From Margaritispora aquatica (Eukaryota > Ascomycota > Leotiomycetes > Helotiales > Discinellaceae), in contig VJWN01000008.1 in NCBI GenBank assembly GCA_007644065.1, positions 312,411 to 376,410 on the forward strand: 64,000 nt of DNA, given 5' to 3'. The translations under genes were made by a program, and so were the position numbers. Positions 1 through 12,100 of the stretch are shown piece after piece (the stretch's first letter is position 1; the number at the start of each line of letters is the position of its first letter). The notes beneath the pieces were generated by a model that saw only the letters and a program-made list of their open reading frames with translations, had not been told where the DNA came from and searched no databases.

Positions 1-3000
1 GCGAGATGATGAGTAGCTGATAGGATTGAGAGGAATGTGCTGGTGCGTTCTCATTCGAGAAGTTGCCCGGCTGGTATATGTTGGACGAATGCGTACCTGC
101 GGGAGTCTTTGAGATGATTGTACGTTGTTTGACCTGGGAGAAAGGTTGGGTACTGATAGCTAGGCAAACGTCTCGCTTGTTGATTGAGTCGATGAAGTGT
201 ATTTCTGTGCTGGTGGGATGACTCTTCTACGTGTGAGAGGTCACTGTCGTGAGCTGAAGTATCAACGTGGTTGAGTGTTTGATGTTCTAATAACGGTGTA
301 CCAAGTGACACATTCCTCGTGATGGCGCTGTCAATGGCTGGCTACTGTCTCGAAATTACCAAATGACCTGAGAAGCGAAGATATGTCGATGCAAATGGCA
401 GTTAAGTCTCGTTTGCAATTGGCAGATGAAGGTGTGTTTCTCGGGTCGAGATGTGCTCTATGATAGTCATTAGAAGGCACTATGTCATTCTTATATCACT
501 CACATCCGCCTCATCCAACAGAAAATGATCATCCACACCATACCGACATATATCTCTGATGTCGATAGCCATCACAACTTAGAGCTTCCGTCTCTTTGGC
601 GGCATGACAAATGATAGAACAGCCTCAATTCACCAATTCCGATCCTTCGAATCTCCCAACTTATCTTGCCTCGCCTGTTTGCCGAGAGGTGACTGGCCGC
701 ATTCCAATTTGTTGAGCCCAAACGAGGCTTCTGTGTAACAAACCGACATCAGCAAGGTTTGCACCTCAATTTGGTTGTGAAGAAGATACGACGAAGGACG
801 CCTTGATGGGAAGCAATCATGCGAAGCCTAATATTCATGGATATGATTGCAACAGCATCAAATGTACCTGCATGTCGATCACTGCAACAAAGACGCTGGT
901 TCTCGGGTAGACCCGAATGATATGTGAGGCTGACAGAAGTATGAGAATTAAACACGGGAGCTTGCGTATGAGGAAACAGTATGAACTAAGCAAAGCATGA
1001 TGACAAGCAAGAAGTCCAAGGCACAGAAAACTGTTTCTATGATGATTGAGGATCTCAAGCATTACAATCTTCGGTATGTTTGCCCAAATTGTTGTTTTGT
1101 TTGACCATCCGCTAACCAGAACTCTGATCATTCTTCTTGGCTGCTAAACAGCCTCATAGCTAATCGCGTTTACGTTCGACAAAATATCATGAAGCTCATG
1201 AGATATGAGTTCCAGAAATATACTCCGCACGGTAGGATGTTTTCTGGAAGGGTGTTTTAGCTGCCGGCCTTCTGCAGATGCATCGGAGATGGAGGTATGA
1301 GATAAAGTGGCATGCCATGGCCCTTTTCCACATCCTTGTACCACCCAAAACCGCCTTCTCGCTAACGCATCTCCAAACCTGAGTGCATCTTGCAGAGTGC
1401 ATCCTCCTCCGTAGTGCATGTCCTCACCGCCACTCCATGACGCTATTTTCCGACCAACCCGTTGGAATTGGGTAGCTTGAACAACGAGATCACAAGAGGG
1501 GGGAAGGCCGCATATTTCAAGGCCAAGTGCCCCCCCGTCCTTGAGGTCATTGATGAGCTGGCAAAGATTCGTTGTGGTTGAGGACAAAATAATGAGGGAG
1601 GTTGGGCCAGTCTGATGAGAAGACGTTCAGATAAAGGTAGCCTGCTCAAAAAGAGCATTCTGCCGCTTCTTTTTTGGAAGCTCTTTCATCCTACGATTGG
1701 GTGAGGAAGACATGGTCAGAGCAAGGGAATTGGCCAGTCAGCGTGTCGAAGTCACTCTTAGCCCTATTTCATGCACTTCCACCCGCATGACTTCTGCATA
1801 AGCTCGGCCACTCTGTATCCCAAAAGAAAAAAGCTGTATATCAAAATCCCAATGTGCATACCTGGGTCGTGATGATGAGGATGGTGATGATGAATGAAGA
1901 TGGCCCAACCTGGTGACAATTGGGACTTCTGAGTTCTTCTGCGAGCACCGGTCACCCTATGACATCCATCATGTTCGGAGACTTGATCCCTTTCAAGTGT
2001 CGATCCCGGGTTTGTGGCTGAATTGACACCTCTTTAGTCGTAGCGTAATGAAATCCATCGTCAGTCTCGGCCACAACGCGCTGCCACGTATCTCTGCGTC
2101 GTGCAGGAAGCTCCCACCACTTCCCCCATCTCCAACGCCAGAATATGCAACTACAACCTTCATACATGAAAGACTGCTGCATGGCGAAGGGGCAAATCAA
2201 GTGAAACCAGCAAAGCAGCAGCAGCAGCATCCATACCAGATAGCAGTGAATTCGAGAGAGCATCATTCTTAGAGAGCCTCTTCTGTCTCGCTCTGAAACA
2301 CTTTTGCGCTTCAATTGCTCTTGTTGTTGTCATCATTGGGAAAAGAAAAGCGCGACGAGGACGTCAAGAATCGCTCATTCAGTTCATCGGAGGAAAAACA
2401 GCACATCTTCTCTCTCCAGTATTCGTGTCCGTGTCCGATCCATTATCCAGTCCCCAGTCTCCAGTATACTATCCAACTCTCAGTTCAATTGGCTTTCGGA
2501 CGAGCACGCGTTTGCTCTCTCCCTCTCTCTCTCGTTCAATTGAGGGTCAGGCAGGGCAGCAGCAGTAGCAGCTTGTTTTCCTTGCGACAAGTCCTCCATC
2601 GTTCATCCTTCATCCTCGACCCATTTCTCGACCGAGGCCTTCTGGGTCTGTACACCGCTTTCCGCCTGTCTCAGGTGCCCAGGTGCAATTCTTGCGCCTA
2701 GTTCAAGAAGTCGAAATGCTTTGTGCGCATTCCTATTCATCGTTCGAAGGTTCAACGGCAAGAGGCTCGCGGCGCCCATCATCTTGCTAAAAATTCAGGT
2801 GGCTGTGACCTTTTCTCTCGACCTTAGACCTCAATCCAACGATAGCGATCCATTGGTTCCCAAGGTCATTCATTTTACTGTCTTCCCGCCTGAAAATCAC
2901 AGATTGTATTAATAGTGGTCAGTTGGAAACCAATTGGGGTGGGCACAGCACGTCGACTGTGTTGTGCTCACTCTGCTGTCCATCATGTAACCTGGTCCTG

Positions 3001-3461
3001 ACTTTGTGTAGTATACGTTGTGCTGTTTGTGTGCTGTATGTGTGGTGCTGTGTTGGGACTTGGAGAAACCAGATATCCAGCCTTCGCCTTTGAGGTTTCT
3101 ATTCCGTGGACAAGATCATTTCGACAGTTATTGTGTCCACCAGTCATTCTTTTTCGCCTTGTATCGAAGAGGGATTAATAATTGCAATTGCAATCTTGTC
3201 CTGGAAAAGAAGTTGGCTGGTAAAAGTGGGCTGTGTACGAAGAGTGAAGCAGGTTGTCTGGTGGTGAGGCTCTCAAGAAATCAAGCCCATCTACCTACGT
3301 CTACTTGGTTGGATTTGACTCGACTTACTCAACTTCACCACTTTACTACTTCACCACTTCATTTCGGATTCGGATTCGGATTCTGATCAACATTGGAATT
3401 GCCATTCCTCTAATTTGGTTCCGACCTTACATTCATTTGGTTATTTGATATCATTGTACAG
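1..3461. other. Non-coding / 5' leader region, no confident gene
   Basis: I see no gene I can support here. The longest open stretch is on the minus strand at about 1144-1620. It has no ATG and resembles no family I know. From about 2300 onward the + strand becomes CT-rich, with CT tracts at 2517-2542 and three tandem GGATTC units near 3361-3384. That composition is typical of a fungal promoter or 5' leader and fits the 14-3-3-like gene that follows. Several short open frames overlap one another here and look like chance frames in biased sequence. Confidence 0.5.
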
Positions 3462-3538
3462 GTAAACGCAGTCCTTCTTCGATATGTCTATACACGTCGT
3501 CGTCGCCAACAAGACTGACTACTAACTTCTTCTCACAG
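3462..3538 (+). other. Probable 5'-UTR intron of the 14-3-3-like gene
   Basis: GTAAAC begins the segment, a perfect TACTAAC branch-site sequence lies at about 3519-3525, and TCTCACAG ends it. The 77-bp size fits fungal introns. No reading frame crosses it, and the next coding start is about 270 bp downstream, so it would be a leader intron. RNA reads would settle it. Confidence 0.55.
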
Positions 3539-3804
3539 CATTATATCAGTCACATCATACAGCATTTACATACCAGAACCACCTAATATCTACACTGTCA
3601 TCATTCATTCCCAACAAGTCTCAACATCAACTAATATCAACTCAAAACATCAAGGTATATCACTACATCTACAAATTAATTACGAAACCTAGACAGCTCC
3701 AGTATCTTCCTTCGCTCGACAACTTCGTCCTCTCGACTTCGACAACCAAGTAATCGAAGCAAGCTCCACTCCACCTTCAAGACACCAAAGTCCATCTCAT
3801 CGCA

Positions 3805-4803
3805 ATGGCGTCCTCCGAAGTCGACATGAAATTCCTCGGTCAATTCGCTACCAACATCCAAGTCGACCAACCTCACCTCGCCCAATCTCTCTTCCGCATC
3901 TTCGGCAACCTGACCATGCTCTCTGAAAAAGTAATCCGGGCGCGAAAGCTACGGCGTCTCGACACGACGCGGGACACCAAGTCAGTACGGCTCTACTCGA
4001 CCATAATTTGGTATTCGCGCGAGGGGCTCGCCCTGCTAGAGCAGTACGTCCTGCCTCTGGTGGCCAACTACGGCGAGCTCAAGGTCCTGGCGTATAAGCT
4101 GCGCGCAAGCTTCTACCACCTATATGTGCTGTTCCACAACAGTCCGCAGGTCTCGCTCACCGGGCAGATTTCCACGCCGCCTGGCTTGACTTCTGCGCGA
4201 ATTCCGAAGATAGACAAAGGGAAGGGTATTGACCGTGCCTCACCTATCCCGGCGTCCGTCGCAGCATCAGAGATCTATCGCCCTTCCTCCGTACAGCCTA
4301 CGCACCCTCTTGAAGGAGGGCCGGTAGGGGGATCGCACCTCTCCAGCCCACCTGTCGAATTCGCGCCCAATTTTCTCGTACCAGCAGAAGACTACCGGCC
4401 TTTGGCACTAAAGTGCTTCCAAGAGGCGACGATGCTCGCCGAGCGCCTACTGTGGGGTTCGCATCCCCTGCGGCTGTCCGTCAAAGTCGAGTATACGGCG
4501 TTCCTGTACGATTGTTTGCATGAAAGGGACCATTCGCGACAATTGGCCAAGGCGACCATCGCCGAGGTGTACAATGCGCAAGAGGGCATGGATGATGAGA
4601 TGTTTGAGGATGCAGCGCAGTTGGTGGGCATTTTGGGGAAGATGATGAAGCGCGGGTTAGGAAGCAGTGGGACTGGTGGTGGAGGCGTGGGCAGTAGTTC
4701 GGGCGCGAGGACAGCGACAGCAACCACGCCGACGAGGAGGAGAGAGGGTGTGGGTGTGACTGAGTATGCGATTCCGAGTCCGGGAATGGACAATGCCATC
4801 TGA
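3805..4803 (+). CDS. Divergent 14-3-3-domain protein
   Basis: Single-exon gene of 332 residues. The first ATG, with context CGCAATGGCG, follows the long leader. The helical pattern matches 14-3-3 proteins. The segment at about residues 92-112 (ELKVLAYKLRASFYHLYVL) aligns with the KVFYLKMKGDYYRYL helix. After an insertion of roughly 85 residues rich in Pro/Ser/Gly, residues 194-285 contain HPLRLSVKVEYTAFLYD and RQLAKATIAE, matching the last helices of the family. The tail (about residues 290-332) is Gly/Thr/Arg-rich and likely disordered. Canonical 14-3-3 dimers bind phosphoserine/threonine peptides in the cytoplasm. Here the pocket residues equivalent to Arg127, Tyr128 and Asn173 of the human zeta form read His, Leu and Glu, so phosphopeptide binding may be lost or altered. 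The family assignment is solid; the function is unknown. Confidence 0.82.
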   Translation: MASSEVDMKFLGQFATNIQVDQPHLAQSLFRIFGNLTMLSEKVIRARKLRRLDTTRDTKSVRLYSTIIWYSREGLALLEQYVLPLVANYGELKVLAYKLRASFYHLYVLFHNSPQVSLTGQISTPPGLTSARIPKIDKGKGIDRASPIPASVAASEIYRPSSVQPTHPLEGGPVGGSHLSSPPVEFAPNFLVPAEDYRPLALKCFQEATMLAERLLWGSHPLRLSVKVEYTAFLYDCLHERDHSRQLAKATIAEVYNAQEGMDDEMFEDAAQLVGILGKMMKRGLGSSGTGGGGVGSSSGARTATATTPTRRREGVGVTEYAIPSPGMDNAI

Positions 4804-6206
4804 AGAGCCTAGTCGAGACCGAGACAGCAGTACCAGTGAAGAGTGGAAAATCATACCCAAGAATGGAGCGTGATTTTATCTCCTCTCAACCAGCAAGCCA
4901 GAAGTCAACAGGAGGAGGTTGGCGATTTCTATGCATATAACACCACTTATTTATCATATCATATCAGCTCCGCCAAGCTGTCTCCTTGCTTCTGCTCAAC
5001 TACTACGGGGTTGAGCGGAAGAGGGAGCGAGAGGAAGGAGAGGAAGAAAGAGAAAGAGAGAGCCGGCAGGCCATCATAGCATCAGCATGGGGCGGCGTAC
5101 ATTGAACATTTATTTTCCCCTTCGATCCTTCGGTTCACTCGAAGTAATATTCTGTATTGTATAAAAAAGGAACGGACTGGAAGGTTTCAATTCAAGGTGC
5201 ACGGTGGCATAGAATGTCGGATGTCATAGGATGAAATCGGGTGGGGTACGATGCGGTTGAAGTGAGTTGAGTGTTAAGGTGTGAGGGTAGATTGCATATA
5301 CGTTGATACAAATCGGATTGGATTGGAGATGGGGGATTGGAGTGCGTTGTATATACCTATCCTTTGTGTTCGCTGTTCAGGATATATACCCTTTTGCTTG
5401 CTTACTTGCTTTGTCTGCTCGCTTGAGGACTAAAGTAGGTAAGGTAAGGCTTGGTTCGTTCGTTCGTACGAGCGAGCTTCTTTGGCCTGGATTGATTGTG
5501 GTTAGTAGTTAGCTTTGATAAATATATACATATACATATACATACACATATATACCCATACTTACTTATACCTACCTGTCTGCCCTGCTACCTGGTAAAC
5601 AAGACTGACGAGTTGGTCACAGTAGCAGGACTTTAGCTTCAGTGTGGGAAATACAAATCGAATCATCGAAAATCAGATGTGCACATAAAGAGAGGTGAAT
5701 AAGACGAGAATCGAGCTCTGCGAATGTCATGTATCTCTGTATCTTGTTTCCATTCCAAGAGCGGACGGGTACCTAGGTATACTATATATCCATCCACCCT
5801 CCAACTTCCTCCAGCAACTGCAATATTATCAACATCACATACACACACACACACCAACTCGTCCCTACACACGACACTGATAACACCCTTCCATGCATGC
5901 ATGCTCGGCTCTATGTAATCCATTGCCTCCTCCTTCTCTGCAACTTCCCTCCATTTGACTTCGTCGCCAACAACCAACCACCACACTCCATTCGGCCCCC
6001 GACTAGCTCCCCCACTGAACTCCATACTGAAATTCATGTTTTCGTGTCGTTATACCATCAGCATAAAAGATAAAGAAGGAAAAAAAAATGTGTGAAGTAT
6101 ACAAGAAACCCCCTCCCCTCCCTCCCTCCACCTTCCCATCCTGTCCCATATTCATTCGTCACCCCATCCTATCCTCGCCCATCCAGTCTCAGCCCATCAC
6201 GCACAT
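4804..6206. other. Intergenic region between two convergent genes
   Basis: This holds the 3' flanks of the 14-3-3-like gene (+) and the Ste11 gene (-). It includes a purine-rich GA tract at about 5020-5062, a TA/CA-rich run (tatacatatacatatacata) around 5520-5560 and a short CA repeat near 5842-5855. I see no coding sequence here. Confidence 0.6.
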
Positions 6207-9104
6207 TCAAGTCATGGGGTTCAAGAACGGACTAAATAACAGCTCCTCAGCACTAGGCCGCTTCGTATGATCAACCTCAAATGCCTGCTTCAAGAACACC
6301 TGCGCCTCCTCAGACGCATGATCCGGAATCGTAGGGCTGATTTTCGCGCCACCAATCTTAAAGATGGCTTGCAGTTGCGAACAATCAGGGAAAGGATGCG
6401 TGCCTGTCATCATCTCGACGACTAAGCAGCCCAGAGACCAAATATCCGCTTTGCGGGTGTACGACGTCTGCTTGACGACTTCGGGCGCCATCCAGAAGAC
6501 GGAACCTTGGAGGGAAGGTCGGTTCTTGTTGTTTCCTGCGCCGCCGAGGAGGTTGGACGCCTCAATCTTCTTGGAAATACCGAAATCAGAAATCTTGATA
6601 CCACCTTTGTTGTCAACGAGGATATTGGCACCCTTGATATCTCTGTGGATGATATCGCGACCATGGAGGTAAGCGAGTCCAGTGACAATTTGTCGCACGA
6701 AGTTGCGGATGAGTGGTTCCCTCAACGCTCCATATGAATTCAGCATCGTCTGCACTGATCCACCCGGGACGTACTCCAGGAAAATGTTTAGATGCTCGGC
6801 TGAGGAACTTGCCCCAAGGTATTGCACAATGTTTGGATGTTGCAGATCCCTGAGAAGGCTGATCTCTCGCTTGAGCGCGTCAATCATGCTCTTCTTCCTT
6901 GCATCGGTCTGGCTGTTGGCACCAGGCGATGGTGTTTCCACTTGCTTGACAGCAAGAAGTTCTCCAGTTACAGCGTGTAACGCCAAGTAAACACTACCGA
7001 ATGAACCTTGACCAATGAGAGCACCCTTCATCCATTTGCTGTCATCCCACGAGTCTCCGGCCAGGAAACTTTGGAGCTCTGCATCCTCATCTTCGCCATC
7101 CTCATTGAGTGCTTGACTGATCTCTCGCAATGATCCGCTACCTTCGGTGGCGTTATCATCGTAGTAACTGTTTGTGATAGAGTTTCCATCAGGATCGGTG
7201 ATGTTGACGTTGGTAGTATCGGAGCCGCTGTCGAAGGAGACGTACGACTTGCGATTAGGCTCCGTTGGTGACTCTTCCTGAACTCTCTCAAGCATCGATG
7301 ATGCAACAGAATCTCTGTATCGATTACTGTTGCCTCTCGACAGATCCAAAGGCCTGACCTTAGCTAATTGGCTGCTACCACTTAGCCATGTATCAGCAAT
7401 TGTTGGCATAGGAGGCGCATCAGCAACACTAGATGCAAAACTAAGATTGCTGGCGACACTGAGACGACTGTTGACTTTGCTGAGACGAGTTGATCTTCTC
7501 AATGACAACCTTGCCGTTCTGTCAATTTCCTCCCTTGGATGATCTGGAAAGTAAGTTGTCAAATCAGATGTGATCAACTCGCTGGGAGGTCTCTGGCCAA
7601 AGAATTGACGGAGTACACCCTTCTTCCCTGGTTTGTATCTCGTGGTATCTCTGGGCTGTTCTCCTGAAGGTGGACGTTCGAGAGCGGAGGCTGTCCTATC
7701 AATGGCTGAAGCTCTTTCGCCGGCAGATACAGCAGATCCCGTTGACTGGAAAGATGCAGGTGACAACGGATGCTGCTGTACTTCGTTCCAGTTCTCTCCT
7801 AAAACCTTTTGGACCTTCAACTGACTCCTGGATCCAACATTTTCCAGAGCTCTGCTATGATTAGTGGCTGCCTCCTCCATAGCAATGCCGGCGGCTCTCT
7901 GGAGTTCAGCCTCGCCCGGCTCGCCATGCTGAATCTTTCTTAATATCAGACGATTCCTTTCGGGTCTCCTCGTGTCCTTGATAATCCGCCACAGTTCTGA
8001 CTCGTTCAGTCTCCTGCATTGGCTTGGATCTGGCTCGAGGCCTGTCAGGGTGTAGAAACAGTAATCCCGATCACGATCCTCTCTGTAACCCCATTTCCTC
8101 AACGTTAACCTCATTACTTCATCACAGGAGGTGCAATCAGCCACCCGCACAACCTTAGTCACGCCTCCGGCTGAGATTACTCTAATCACATCCTGGTTCT
8201 GTGGTAACTGGGCCATCAAAGAACCATCAATACTTCCATTACCACGTGAATGTGCGCTCATAAGTCGAGCTGTTTGTGGAGTCTGTGCTTCAGATGGCGT
8301 ACCTGGCCGTCGACCACTGATAGTTGCAGCACTGGAAGGATTACTTGATCCATTAAAATATCCTTGGGCATTCTCCCGTCTTGAAATCTCCGCTGGGCTA
8401 ATCACATTGTATCTTTGACCTCTAACAACCCGAACTTCCGATGCTGCCAGTGGTGAGTTGGGCCTTGATGGAGGCTTGCTGACGTTTTCTGGGATCGCAG
8501 TTGGGGGTGTGAATCCGTCAAATTGCCTCGAGTATCTTTTATTAGCTTGTGGTGTCGGTATCGTCCTGCTTGTGGAATTTGGAGGACGTGGTGAACCAGA
8601 CGGAGGAGTATAAGCATCTAGCCCAGCAAATGAATCCTAATAACATTAGCAGATGTATGTTCACTTTGATGCAGATCAACATACCCTGTTCCTCTTCTTC
8701 TGGTTGGCATATGCTCTAGTCCGGAGTTTCTTGATGTTCAAAAATAGCCTTACTCGATCCCCAATCTTGTCAATTCCCATCTCCTGCAGTACCGCCTTAT
8801 CCATTTCCAATAGGTTCTCTCCATTGATATTATTCTTCCTAAACAGCTTCTCATATTCTCCACAGTTCACACTCGACAGCCAGTCACAGACACGGTCCTC
8901 GTCCCAATTCTTTGCTGATTCTGGTCCGTCAAGATCGGAAAACTCGGACTCTGTTGGACTGCTGAAGGATTGACTCGCAGCCATCATGGCAGGTTGCCGA
9001 CGACTCGACTGAATGGTGGCTGTCTGTATTGATGAAGAGGAGAGGTTCGAGGAGCTCTGGGCCATCGACGCCGGGTATGGCGACTTGGAAGCTAACATGG
9101 CCAT
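6207..9104 (-). CDS. ste11: MAP kinase kinase kinase Ste11
   Basis: Two exons, 9104-8685 and 8636-6207, are split by a 48-bp GTATGT...TTAG intron in phase 0 and give about 949 residues. Residues 67-130 form a SAM domain (WDEDRVCDWLSSV...). About 290-380 is a Ras-association-like domain (IRVISAGGVTKVVRV). About 680-945 is a protein kinase with the glycine loop GQGSFGSVY, VAIK-type lysine in LLAVKQVE, catalytic HRDIKGAN, DFG in ISDFGISKK and the substrate-loop SVFWMAPEVV. It is the MAPKKK of the pheromone/filamentation cascade: Ste50 binds the SAM domain and it activates a Ste7-type MAPKK. I chose the ATG at 9104 (MAMLASKSPYPAS). An upstream in-frame ATG at 9149 would add 15 residues that do not look conserved. 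Confidence 0.95.
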
Positions 9105-12100
9105 CGTAAAATCTGCTATGAATGCATAGGGCAACGAGCGTAGTTTCAAAAGGGGTGCTAAGTGCTATTATCTGATTCTTCAAACAGAGAGTCAAATCGG
9201 AGTCCTGGCAACTTCGGGCGAGGCTCAAAGATAAAGGTCTCGATGTATCGGATATGCCAACTTTCAACGCGCTGCGAAGAATTGTTTCTAAAATAGCTCG
9301 TGTGGAGTAAGAGGCTTGTCGTTTCGTCCGATGGCAAGTGTTGACGATTGTGTTTCGAGAGAGGAGGGTCGAATGTCCTGCGAAGTGTGTCGGACGCGGC
9401 GTGTCTCTGTCACTGTCACTGCTCCTGGCAAGTCTCTGCTACTGCTGCTGCCAGAGCAGGGTGTCTCGCAACAAAGGAATAGGAAGATGAGAGGACGAGA
9501 AAGGACTGCGAGAGGTTGAAAGAGGCGGCCAATCTGATATTATTATTATTTTGAAGGTGCGTTGGCAGAAGAGGTATGGGAGTTGGTTGGCCCTTTGGGT
9601 AGTTTGGGAGTTTGGACTTTGGACTTTAGACCTTGGACCTTCGTATCGATCCTTTTTTCGCCGCTTGGGGGGATGTTCGAGTGGTCTTGTTGTCTTGGAG
9701 TGGTCTTCAGCGATTTGAATGTAGTGATTGGATGGGTCAGGGTGGTGCAAGCAGTGCAAGTTGGTCGAAGCTCAGGGCTTTGAAACCGCGCCAGAGCATG
9801 ACACGCCGACAACCCCTGGTTGGCCTTGAAATGGACCCAGCTTGGCTACTTCGCCTGGCTATTTGGGCGGTTTGACGGAGACAACCGCAGGGCCGCAGGG
9901 GCTGAATAATGAAGATGGAGCTGTGAAAGCTCAAGGAGGGTTGATTTGAGGGTCGATCAGAAGGAGGATGAGCAGGAGACACGGGAAAGTGAGGGAGGGA
10001 GGATGATGATGATGATGACGAGGAAGGATGAGGATGAAAGAATAGGTGAAAGAATAGATCAGTGTAAGAGTTGGAGAGACCTTAAGTCATCCAAGACCAA
10101 TGATAACCACCTCCATACACTTACTACAACAGCATTGCATTACTGTCATTCAACTAGCGAGAACGACTAGAGAGAGTGCATTGACATATGAGAAGCTGAG
10201 ATTGGATATCAACGTCGACCTCAATCTCGATCTGACGCCTAGACAGCCACCATAAAGCACTACCGACCATGCGGATAATAGAGTCGAGGACAGGTCAACT
10301 GCCAGTCAGAGAGCCAAACACAAAGCTCGCCATCGTCGGACATTTTAATCTTCACTAATATAATCTTTCATCCAGTATGGTCTTCACGAACCTCGCCGCC
10401 GACTTCTCACATGTGTCTCGCTCTTTGCATGTCCTCATCCACTGGCTGGCTGGTGCTCTGAACTTCCTCTAGCTTCTCTGCAACAAAAGTCCAATCCATT
10501 CGTTCTTGTCCTTTTGTTTCTCTTCCGACCAATCAGTGGCAGTATTCTCCTTGGTGTTTCTTAGCGAGTAGTGCTTGCTGGTGCAAGCGGCTGCAAGTAC
10601 CAACCAGATGCAGGCAATTCGCAAGGATGGGGAGAATCTCTAAATCTCAAACACGCTCTGTTTGCAGAGGTTTTCCGGAGCCCCGCCCCTCCCTTTCCTC
10701 CCAAAGCACACAACCTTCTGATCTTTCTTCGTCAAAATTCATCCACTTGACAGATTCGCCACTCCGTGAAGGCTACCTCACCTCCACAGAAGATGTCCCC
10801 CCACCCACTGCACCCGTAATCCCGTGAGCCTCTCCGCGTCTGCTCGAAACGATCTTCATCAATATGAGATCAGAGGTCACTGAGCGGACTGTGATTTCAT
10901 CCGAACTCGTTCCAAACATAATGCATCTCGCACACTCCAATTTCCCCCGTGCAATGCCATGATGCCATTATTATTTGACGTCGTCCAGTCGAATCAAGTC
11001 ACCGGTCTTTCGTCGAAGTGAGAGAATGCTTTGTTAACTGTGGTTAGCTGCCACCCTCGAATCAACAAAGCCCTAGATCGTTTGGTAGCTTAGTCAGTTA
11101 ACTACTATCAGATGCTATCCCTACTTGAGGATGATCACAATTTTGACCTTCACCATTCCCTGTCTTCGGTCCGGGACATTCTCCACCAATGCACACTTCA
11201 ACTCTCACTAGCAAAAGACTCTCACTCGCCCCCAAGCCCCAGATGCAGTTCCAACGGTCAAGTGACCAGTAGTCGGTCTGCAAGTGCCATAACAAGACTG
11301 CCACAGCTAGAAGAATACCTAGCTTCAAAACAAAGTCGCGCGAGACCTGCGTGTCCCAAGAAATGCCGCGTAACAGAACCACATGTTTCTTCATCCATAT
11401 CGTATTTCGAAATGAGCTTGACGAGCACAGGATGCAAAAGCGGTCAAGTGGTGAAACAGAACCGGGGCTTCAACGATCCAATTACATCGTACAGCGGAAG
11501 ACGATCGAGGTAGATCCTCGCAGTTGGTGGAGCCAGCCTCATGGATGATGCTGAGATTTTAGCAGGTGGGGTCTCGGTGAATCTCTCATCATCACCATCT
11601 GTGTCTCTGTATTTTCCTTCGCGTGAAAGATGTTTCTTCAGATTTTGGTTTTGTTCGGATGCAACAGCGGCAGATGCATGACGTTGACTGATTTATTCGT
11701 CTTCTGCTTCTGAGGCTGCACTGGTTATCATGTACGTGATCGCAGCACGTTGTTGCTAGCTGCGATAACATGATGCATCTAATTTGCGCCGTCAAGTGCT
11801 TGGTCTCGTTGTTGTCATTGTGCTTTCCTAGCTCAGCGGGCATTGTTCTCTTATGCCCAGAATATGCCAGTGTTTTCTTCGCTGCAGCGACCTTTGGGTT
11901 GGAATTTGAAGCGGTACTCAGGAGGCTTGATAAAACGTGATCACTGTCTAAGTGATGGCCTAAAGCAATCATTTGAGCCTTAATGAACATAGTATAGTAT
12001 TCATTGAATCTGTCGCGTCTATTAGCACAAGAACAGGGATTTAGGTGCCGCTATGCCGCGACCTAACCTCGTGAACCACCCGCTCCCCGCGCTTTGTCGG

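Noticed and set aside
1144..1620. Open minus-strand frame of about 150 codons
   Set aside because: It has no ATG, no recognisable motif and no convincing exon partner. It could be a decayed exon, but the sequence alone does not support a gene.
2048..2701. Overlapping + strand frames in CT-rich sequence
   Set aside because: Ser/Leu/Pro-rich translations in several frames at once reflect pyrimidine bias of a leader region, not coding.
4392..4799. 135-codon frame antisense to the 14-3-3-like gene
   Set aside because: It lies wholly opposite a well-supported coding exon and has no protein-like motif; a shadow frame.
11090..11130. TAGCTTAGTCAG resembling a tRNA A box
   Set aside because: No B box (GGTTCAAATCC-type) or acceptor-stem pairing follows at a suitable distance.
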